Assembly: GCA_018239725.1 (NCBI GenBank)
Contig: JAFEGU010000381.1
Coordinates: 1-37,400 of the forward strand
From: Verrucomicrobiota bacterium
GTDB taxonomy: Bacteria; Chlamydiota; Chlamydiia; Chlamydiales; Rhabdochlamydiaceae
Length of the DNA stretch: 37,400 nt
Reading direction: 5' to 3'
Notes under the pieces: generated by a model
Databases searched by the model: none
Seen by the model: the letters and a program-made list of their open reading frames with translations, nothing else
What the model was told of the DNA's origin: nothing
Translations under genes and position numbers: made by a program
Shown here: positions 31,341 to 37,400 of the stretch, piece after piece
Layout of the letters: the number at the start of each line of letters is the position of its first letter
Position numbering within the stretch: the first letter of the stretch is position 1

Positions 31341-31525
31341 ATCTGGACTTTGTCCCTTTTTAGGATCGAAGGCCTCGAGATATTTTCCTCCCTGAGGAGT
31401 TAATTTAAGTGGCAAGGGGTTGAGCGACCCCTTCCTGTTTAAATTAATCTTCTAGTTCGACTTGTCGTCGAGCGCCAGAGGAAATTGACGAGGCTTGCGA
31501 TCCTAAAAAGGCACAAAGCCGAGAT
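31341..31525. repeat. Large imperfect palindrome between the secreted-protein gene and the PiT gene
   Basis: Outer arms share CTTTGT, CCTTTTTAGGATCG and GCCTCG in inverted order (31341-31390 with about 31475-31525). The core is TTAATTTAA...AAGGGGT (31414-31420) paired with ACCCCTT (31427-31433)...TTAAATTAA. One arm has about 30 extra bases that form their own small hairpin. It fills most of the divergent gap 31316-31624. Confidence 0.78.
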
Positions 31526-31624
31526 TAATAATTGGATGTACTTTTTTCCCTGTTAAATGTCTACAAAATTCGAGTTGCTAAAATATTGACAATCAATTAT
31601 CGACAAGATGAAGAGGGAATCCCA

Positions 31625-32629
31625 ATGACCGTAGGTTCTGTCGACATTATTTTTTTCATTGTTGTCTTTGGATTGTTATTTGACTATACCAACGGATTCC
31701 ACGACGCTGCAAACGTCGTTTCTACAGTCATAGCCACACGCGTTCTACGGCCTCTGACGGCAATCCTGATGGCAGGTGTGCTCAATACGCTTGGCGCCAC
31801 ACAGATCAGCGGCGTTGCCCAGACAATCGCAAGCGGGCTCGTCGATCCCCACTATTCGACACAGGCTATGGTCTTGGCGGCTTTGATCGGAGCGATCTTA
31901 TGGAATGTCCTTACTTGGTATTTGGGGATACCGAGCAGTTCTTCTTATGCGTTGATCGGGGGGCTGATCGGTTCCGTTTGGATCAGCGGCGGACAGAATG
32001 CTATCCTATGGAACAGCGTTGCCCTCAAAGTGTTGATCCCGATGGTGCTCTCGCCGATCGCCGGCTTTTTCTTAGGCTACCTTGTGATGAAAGGGCTTAA
32101 AGTGCTCCTTAAGAACCCAAAGCTTAGGAACAATAAGGCCATCTTCGCTAAACTTCAGATCGCTTCTGCCAGCCTTGTCGCCCTCTCGCATGGACTGAAC
32201 GATGCGCAAAAAAGCATGGGTATCATCACACTGGGACTGTTTGCAGGAGGGTATCTGGCAACTCCCCACATCCCTCTTTGGGTCATCTTAGCCTGCGCGC
32301 TGACCATGGGCTTAGGCACGGCATCGGGTGGTCTTCGGATCATTCGGACAGTTGGTTTTGAGATCACCAAGCTCGAGCCTTTCCAAGGGTTTGCTGCTGA
32401 AACGAGCGCCTCTTGCGTGATCTTGACAGCGAGCTTTTTAGGAATGCCGGTCAGTTCGACCCACATGATCGTCGGGGGCGTAACAGGAGTCGGCGCAGCA
32501 AAAGGAGCATCGAAGGTCCGCTGGCGGATAGCCAGCAAGCTTGTGTTAGCTTGGATCTTTACGATTCCGGGAGCTGCCGCTGTTGCAGCTGGAACCTTTT
32601 ACCTGCTCAAGCTTTCAAACATCATCTAA
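31625..32629 (+). CDS. PiT-family inorganic phosphate transporter
   Basis: A 334-residue inner-membrane carrier that imports phosphate with cations. The two family signatures are present: LFDYTNGFHDAANVVSTVIA near the N-terminus and SHGLNDAQKSMGIITLG in the second half. So are the paired inverted-repeat motifs GIPSSSSYALIGGLIG and GMPVSSTHMIVGGVTG. I chose the ATG at 31625 because it follows AGAGGGA and gives the family's N-terminus; a longer frame from 31532 adds nothing recognisable. PiT genes often pair with a PhoU-like regulator (DUF47), but none is adjacent here. The stop overlaps the convergent hypothetical gene by 8 bp. Confidence 0.93.
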   Translation: MTVGSVDIIFFIVVFGLLFDYTNGFHDAANVVSTVIATRVLRPLTAILMAGVLNTLGATQISGVAQTIASGLVDPHYSTQAMVLAALIGAILWNVLTWYLGIPSSSSYALIGGLIGSVWISGGQNAILWNSVALKVLIPMVLSPIAGFFLGYLVMKGLKVLLKNPKLRNNKAIFAKLQIASASLVALSHGLNDAQKSMGIITLGLFAGGYLATPHIPLWVILACALTMGLGTASGGLRIIRTVGFEITKLEPFQGFAAETSASCVILTASFLGMPVSSTHMIVGGVTGVGAAKGASKVRWRIASKLVLAWIFTIPGAAAVAAGTFYLLKLSNII

Positions 32630-34169
32630 TTTGATCAGGATCGTGGATCAATGGCAGGTTGCCGACATCCATCTCCTCAAACAGGTGGACTTCGATCTCA
32701 TTTCTTAAATGTTCCGGCAGCACCGCCTTTATCCGTTCTCTTGATTCTTCCGTGTCAGTGAACAGGATATCGCAGCCTTCTTCGCCAAGGTAAACGGGGG
32801 TGTCCAGAAGGTATTCCATCGGATTGGGATTTGGATGGGAAGGCTTGGGCTTTACAGTAGTTGATGCAAAAATGATCGGAGCGGGATCTGTGATCAATGA
32901 GCGGATATGCTCATCTGCCGGAATCTGGATTGCCGGCGGCGCATCGCTCATCAGTTCGGCAACAATCCGTTGATGTCCTGCTTGAATCAGGTCTAATTCT
33001 TTAACAAAAATGGGCTTTAGCTGGTCCAAGTGATCTTGCCGGCCGCCTTCTAATTTTGTATCTAATGTTTTAATCAGCAGCTCAAGCCATGTACTCGATC
33101 CGCTGCGGCAATAGGCGACTTCATTTTTAACAGCGCTAATGCTGAAATGGATCGATACTTCGCCTGCTCGGGGAATATCTGCTACCGATGAGAAGATCGT
33201 CTGCAAAGAATGGGGCATCCGAAGAGGACACGATGGGCCTATTGACCGGTAGGTGTTCAGGAACTCTTTTTCTTCCCCAGTGAAATCATGTTCGATCAAT
33301 GCGATGAGCTGCCTTAACGGCTTTTCTTGTTTCTGCCATTCTTGGTCAATTCCAGCCAACCAAGCGTCGCGATGAGGGACAATGCCTTGGATAAATGCAT
33401 CGTAATTCCATTGCTTGAGCTGCAAGAGCTCGATGGTCCTTCTATTCCACTGGCTCTCCATAAACAAACTGTAGCTTCCAAGTTTAAATAAATGCTTAAG
33501 ATGTTTTGGACTAAAGTAGGCGATCCCCGCATAACTTCTGATCCGCTCAATATCCCGGACCGTTTCGACCGAGACATTTGCATTGTTGATCCCTTTGTTG
33601 CTGATGCCGACAGTCAGCTCGCCGCACATCGGTGCGGTCCGATCAGCCAAAAGGGCGCCTGTGCACTTAAGTTGGAAATTGCTTGATAGGAGCATCATCG
33701 CCAAAGCGGATGTGCTTGATCCATGAATGAAAGTCAGCCTGGAAAGAAGTTTCATCTTTTCTTGGATTTCGGAGGGAGAAAAGAGCTCCACAAGCTTTTG
33801 CTTCATTTCACGCCTGTTCTCTTTGCTTGCAGGAGGTTTGTATTTCACTGTTTTTTGAAGTCCTTCATAGAAATGGTGGGGCAAGCTTGAACGGGATGTC
33901 TTTTTCCAGAAATCATAACAGCGAAAGGGCATATGGGCCGAGTGCAGTTGTCTAAGCGCTGCCTTATACTCCTGATACAAGGGAGAGCTCTTTCCATGTT
34001 CTGCTTTGACCTGCCTTGCAATCTTTTCGATCTCGCAGATATCGCCGATCGAATAATCCCAAACGCTTGCCTTGAGTAGATTGGGCATGCTCGAAGAGCT
34101 GGAAGGTTTGTCCAGGCTGTGCAAAGGGAGCAGAATACTTGGGTGTGAGATGATCTCTGTAGCAGACAT
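32622..34169 (-). CDS. Large hypothetical protein, short paralogue without HD domain (515 aa)
   Basis: Homologous to residues about 287-891 of the next gene upstream (34184-36859). They share SVWDYS, then SRLTFIHGSSTSALAMMLLS, a segment with TGALLADRTAPMCGEL, and the C-terminal DILFTDTEESRERIKAVLPE. The HGSS...GEL...STETV spacing recalls ADP-ribosyltransferase folds of the His-Tyr-Glu class (HG-S/T start), but I cannot confirm the other catalytic positions. No signal peptide or membrane helix. A GGAGG site precedes the ATG, 14 bp after the upstream gene's stop, so the two are co-transcribed. Compared with its partner it lacks the HD domain and about 150 residues in the middle. Likely an effector family; function unknown. 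Confidence 0.8.
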   Translation of the reverse strand: MSATEIISHPSILLPLHSLDKPSSSSSMPNLLKASVWDYSIGDICEIEKIARQVKAEHGKSSPLYQEYKAALRQLHSAHMPFRCYDFWKKTSRSSLPHHFYEGLQKTVKYKPPASKENRREMKQKLVELFSPSEIQEKMKLLSRLTFIHGSSTSALAMMLLSSNFQLKCTGALLADRTAPMCGELTVGISNKGINNANVSVETVRDIERIRSYAGIAYFSPKHLKHLFKLGSYSLFMESQWNRRTIELLQLKQWNYDAFIQGIVPHRDAWLAGIDQEWQKQEKPLRQLIALIEHDFTGEEKEFLNTYRSIGPSCPLRMPHSLQTIFSSVADIPRAGEVSIHFSISAVKNEVAYCRSGSSTWLELLIKTLDTKLEGGRQDHLDQLKPIFVKELDLIQAGHQRIVAELMSDAPPAIQIPADEHIRSLITDPAPIIFASTTVKPKPSHPNPNPMEYLLDTPVYLGEEGCDILFTDTEESRERIKAVLPEHLRNEIEVHLFEEMDVGNLPLIHDPDQIR

Positions 34170-34183
34170 GAGTCCTCCAATCC

Positions 34184-36859
34184 TTAAATGCTTGTTATCT
34201 GATGCGGAGCATGGATCAACGGAACGCCGCTCACGTCAAGCTCTTCGAATAGGTGGATCTCAATTTCCTTTTGTAAATGTTCCGGAAGGACAGCTCTGAT
34301 CCTCTCTCTGGACTCATGTGTATCGGTGAACAGGATGTCGCTGCCATCCTTGCCCAGTTTTGTTGGAGTATCAAGGGCGTATTCGCTGGGATTAGGGCCT
34401 GCTGCAATTGGCTTGGGTCTAATGGTTGATGAGGAAAAGATGATTGGAACGGGCTGGGTAATCAAAGAGCGGACCGCTTCATCTTGAGGAATCTCGATGA
34501 CTGCAGGGGCATCGGAAAGTGCTGCGGCGATATGGTTGAAGCCCCTTTCAATCCGTTCAAGCTCTTCTTCAAATACCGGTTTATATTCATCCATGTTAGA
34601 TCCATAGAGCCTAGAACTTAGCATGGTATCGATCAATGCAGACCATTGATAGTTTCCTTCTCTGTAATGGCTGATTTCCCTATATACAGCATCGACTCCA
34701 AAATTAATGCCGCAACGGGATTTTTTGGGGATATCGCTTGGATTGGCAAACACGTCTTGCAAACTGCTTGGCATCTCTACTTTGTTTGAGTTCCTGGATG
34801 AGCTTCCGTCGCGTTGATTAGAGATGAATGCGATCTCCTCTTCTGTAAATGTGTGGTCGATGATCGCTAGCAGTTGCTTAAGGGGTTTTTCTTGTTGCGC
34901 TCTCTCTTTTTCAAGAGAAATCAGCCATTCATTTCGGTTAGGCAGAACGATCTGTTGGAACAACGGAGGTTCCCATTGCTTCATCTGTATGATTTGAACG
35001 GCTTTTCTGCTCCAGCCATCTTCCTCTGAAAGAAGGGAATAGGGTTCGCGGATTTTTGCAACGTTTTTTTGAAATTTGTAATCTGATAACGGAAATGTGT
35101 AATAGGGATCCGATTCCGTTGCAATAGTCAGATCTTCTCCATTAGCTAATTGCGCCGATAATGTCTGGAGGAGAGGGAGCCGTTCTCGATACTCTTTGAG
35201 AGTAATACTATACCACTCTGCGGCGTGTGGTTTTTCGATGATTGCCTTTTCATAATCACTGCATGCTTTCTCGAGTTGAGCAACCTTATAGATGATCGCA
35301 TCGATCAAGAGTGAGGCTTTTCTTGTGCCTGGAGCTAGCACAGCTGCGTATTCGTTAGGACTCTCATCTTTCCATCTTTTTAAACTGCATACGAAATGGT
35401 AAAAGGAATCTTGCGAAAGGTCTAAAAGATGGTAGGGATTTTGCAAAGCAGCGAATTTTTGCGGGTTAAACGGGTTCATTTTAGTATAGTTGAGGATCCT
35501 GCCAATATTGCGGACCGTTTCAGTGGAAAGGCCTTTTTGGTTTACACCCCATGGATCGACTCCTCGGTCAAGTTCGCCATACATAGGCGCTATTCCTGCT
35601 GCTAAAAGAGCTCCAGTCCAGAGCAAGCTAGGTTCTGGAGAAAGGAGCATCATGGCAAGTGCTGCACTGCTCGATCCATGAATAAAGGTGAGGCGAGATA
35701 TCAGCTTTAAGCGTTTTTCGATATGAGTTGAAGAGACTTGTGCAATCAGGTTGTGTTTAACCATCTTTCTGACTTGCTTATCCTTTGGAGAGTTGTAGGC
35801 AAAGCTATTTGATTTGAGTTCCCAGCTTCCACTTTTCCACATTTCATAGGCGCGCAATGGCAGCCGTGCCATCCGCAGTTGCATCACACGTTCTTTCAAT
35901 TGAAGGTAGCGATCCGATTCCTTTCCTTCTGTGCGGCGTACGTACTTGAGGGCGCCTTCGAGGTTTAAAATCTCGTCGTTGGAATAGTCCCAGACCGACT
36001 CTTTGAAAAGAGAGAGGAACTCTGAATCAGTCAATTTCGGCTCTTCAGAAGAGGTGGCTGAAGATTGAGTGCTAACGCCAAGCGCACTTTTTAGCTGTGC
36101 TGCTTTGGCCTCATTCGCATCGGAATAGCCGATATATTTAGGTAAAGATTCTTTGCCCAGCGTAACTCTTTCGTTCTGATGGTGCTTAAAGAAACGGACG
36201 CGAACAAACTCATAGCTTGCGGCATCCACCTTATGGAACAGGATTTTCAGGTCCAAAAAAGCTTCTGTTGGAAGGCTGCTGATCCTTGCGCCGGCGTCGA
36301 TCGATTGAGCCGTCTTCTGAAAATCTGCATCGGTTGGCTGACGTGTCTTCATCAGGTCGCCGATCGAATCATCTTCAAGAAGCGCTTCAAAGACTGGTAT
36401 GAGAGCTTCCAGGTTCCACTCTTTGCAGACGCGGCGGACCTCTTCTTGTGTATATTTCAGCTCAAGCTCTTTGCGCGCAGGAGTAGCTGAGCGGATCTCT
36501 TGAACGGCGCGTCCTTTGCCGATATCGTGGAGGGCGAGGAAGAGGAGAAACTGCTGCGGAGAAAGGTGCGATCGATCCAGGATAGTTTGAACTTCGGGCT
36601 GTCCAACAAATTCTTTGGCAAAGCTATCGACAACCATATGGATATGCTCTTCGATAGAATACCCTTCGCCGACACCTGCAGAAAGGCTGTACAGTTCGCT
36701 TAGCTTTGGATCTTGCTTTAAGAGGGCGATTAGTTCGCTTCCTGAGAGCGGGTTCGTTCCATCCAGGAATGCATGAAGGGAAGATAGGATGGGACTTACT
36801 GAAATCATTGGCAATGCAGCAGCTGAATGAAAGCTTGTTGAACTTGATGTTGAAGCCAT
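34184..36859 (-). CDS. Large HD-domain protein, long paralogue (891 aa)
   Basis: I chose the ATG at 36859 (MASTSSSTSFHSAAALP); an ATG 14 codons earlier would add a hydrophobic piece from AT-rich leader DNA. Residues about 65-220 carry an HD-type metal-dependent phosphohydrolase signature: EHIHMVVDSF (His72 or His74), LALHDIGKGRAV (His111-Asp112) and FHKVDAASY (Asp212). After a linker, a second region starts at SVWDYSNDEI (about 289). It holds SRLTFIHGSSSAALAMMLLS (HGSS at 394-397) and APMYGELDRGVDPWGVNQKG, which looks ADP-ribosyltransferase-like. The C-terminus matches the 515-residue paralogue downstream. A phosphodiesterase-like domain before a possible ADP-ribosyltransferase domain recalls the order in Legionella SidE effectors; this is a comparison of layout only. 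Confidence 0.8.
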   Translation of the reverse strand: MASTSSSTSFHSAAALPMISVSPILSSLHAFLDGTNPLSGSELIALLKQDPKLSELYSLSAGVGEGYSIEEHIHMVVDSFAKEFVGQPEVQTILDRSHLSPQQFLLFLALHDIGKGRAVQEIRSATPARKELELKYTQEEVRRVCKEWNLEALIPVFEALLEDDSIGDLMKTRQPTDADFQKTAQSIDAGARISSLPTEAFLDLKILFHKVDAASYEFVRVRFFKHHQNERVTLGKESLPKYIGYSDANEAKAAQLKSALGVSTQSSATSSEEPKLTDSEFLSLFKESVWDYSNDEILNLEGALKYVRRTEGKESDRYLQLKERVMQLRMARLPLRAYEMWKSGSWELKSNSFAYNSPKDKQVRKMVKHNLIAQVSSTHIEKRLKLISRLTFIHGSSSAALAMMLLSPEPSLLWTGALLAAGIAPMYGELDRGVDPWGVNQKGLSTETVRNIGRILNYTKMNPFNPQKFAALQNPYHLLDLSQDSFYHFVCSLKRWKDESPNEYAAVLAPGTRKASLLIDAIIYKVAQLEKACSDYEKAIIEKPHAAEWYSITLKEYRERLPLLQTLSAQLANGEDLTIATESDPYYTFPLSDYKFQKNVAKIREPYSLLSEEDGWSRKAVQIIQMKQWEPPLFQQIVLPNRNEWLISLEKERAQQEKPLKQLLAIIDHTFTEEEIAFISNQRDGSSSRNSNKVEMPSSLQDVFANPSDIPKKSRCGINFGVDAVYREISHYREGNYQWSALIDTMLSSRLYGSNMDEYKPVFEEELERIERGFNHIAAALSDAPAVIEIPQDEAVRSLITQPVPIIFSSSTIRPKPIAAGPNPSEYALDTPTKLGKDGSDILFTDTHESRERIRAVLPEHLQKEIEIHLFEELDVSGVPLIHAPHQITSI

Positions 36860-37284
36860 AATTAACCTTATTAATTTAATAAAAAATGCGTATATAAACA
36901 TTATATCAAATAATAATCTAAAATTAAATAATAATATTATTAAAATAATTAATATAAAAATGTTAGAGTAAAAAAATATTTACATTGTTGATTATGGAAA
37001 TACAAAGAACCTCATAAGCATCGCTACCCTTCCATAGAGCAGCTTCATATCTAGATACCCCCTTAATCAACCAATCCCAAGGGCTTTAATCAACGAATCA
37101 TGTGATGCCAAGCCTTGGCAGTCAATTTATCCTGGTCATGAAATAGACGGCCATTTGATTGTGTTTAATTCAAATTATTAATGATAAGTAACTTAAGAAA
37201 ATCGCTGTGAATACGTATCTTTATTCGCGAATTAGATCTAATTTGCAAATAAAATATTTTAATTAATTATAAGTGTGAATTAAA
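36860..37284. other. AT-rich gene-free region
   Basis: No credible gene. It holds the promoter region of the HD-domain gene (very AT-rich, 36860-36980) and a 14-bp direct repeat with one mismatch, TTAATCAAC(C/G)AATC, at 37063-37076 and 37086-37099. A palindrome without a real loop, TGCCAAGCCTTGGCA, lies at 37106-37120. Confidence 0.6.
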
Positions 37285-37313
37285 TTGAACTAAAAATAAA
37301 CAAATTCAATAAT
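37285..37313 (+). promoter_or_regulatory. Candidate promoter of the right-edge gene
   Basis: TTGAAC (37285-37290), 17-bp spacer, AATAAT (37308-37313, five of six of the -10 consensus). It lies 39 bp before the ATG at 37353. Confidence 0.5.
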
Positions 37314-37352
37314 AAGTATAGGGATCTATTATTCATAAAAATTAGGTGTGTC

Positions 37353-37400
37353 ATGCAGCATCGTAAAAAGGTTGAAGAGCTATCGGTCATGGATGCCGTC
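37353..37400 (+). CDS. Start of a gene that leaves the window on the right
   Basis: Sixteen open codons starting MQHRKKVEELSVMDAV, with TTAGGTG as a possible ribosome site and a promoter-like sequence 40 bp upstream. Too short to identify. Confidence 0.45.
   Translation, partial: MQHRKKVEELSVMDAV

Overview
The window looks like a chromosomal stretch of a chlamydia-related bacterium, possibly Waddlia-like. I infer this from gene content and have not tested it by comparison. Pointers are a queuine-salvage pair (YhhQ-type transporter plus Tgt), a chlamydial-style inclusion-membrane hydrophobic hairpin on two proteins, many host-interaction-type hypothetical proteins, and AT-rich promoters in otherwise mid-GC DNA.

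Layout. Bases 1-953 hold the 5' part of an unrecognised gene that leaves the window on the left. Bases 1.1-4.3 kb are an insertion-sequence nest. An IS4-type transposase gene is split by a decayed IS5-type element (1873-2760), and a third, intact IS5-type element follows (about 3151-4286). From 4.3 to 6.6 kb is a minus-strand pair, a LicD-like protein and a D-lactate dehydrogenase. From 7.0 to 8.6 kb are a His/Trp/Asn-rich secreted protein and a membrane-anchored kinase-like protein. From 8.6 to 17.3 kb are hypothetical and effector-like genes, a spermidine synthase, an RDD membrane protein and a GNAT acetyltransferase. From 17.7 to 22.4 kb is nucleotide and tRNA-modification metabolism: tdk, udk, tgt, yhhQ, ndk, plus a MarC-family gene. 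From 22.4 to 27.2 kb lie five paralogous kinase-like membrane proteins on the minus strand, four of them with overlapping ends. From 28.2 to 30.5 kb are two tandem fusions of an Inc-like hydrophobic hairpin with a GNAT domain. A secreted hypothetical protein, a PiT phosphate transporter and two large paralogues (one with an HD domain) fill the rest. A gene start lies at the right edge.

Two themes stand out. First, several enzymes that normally work in the cytoplasm (spermidine synthase, uridine kinase, nucleoside diphosphate kinase), and the LicD-like protein, begin with Sec-type signal peptides. The kinase-like family is predicted to sit outside the inner membrane on a single N-terminal anchor. 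Together they suggest nucleotide or phosphotransfer chemistry outside the cytoplasm of an intracellular bacterium, which is inference. Second, four gene-free gaps contain large imperfect palindromes of about 160-190 bp (6588-6770, 17433-17594, 18327-18494, 31341-31525). They are unrelated in sequence but alike in size and design.

No tRNA, rRNA or CRISPR array was seen.
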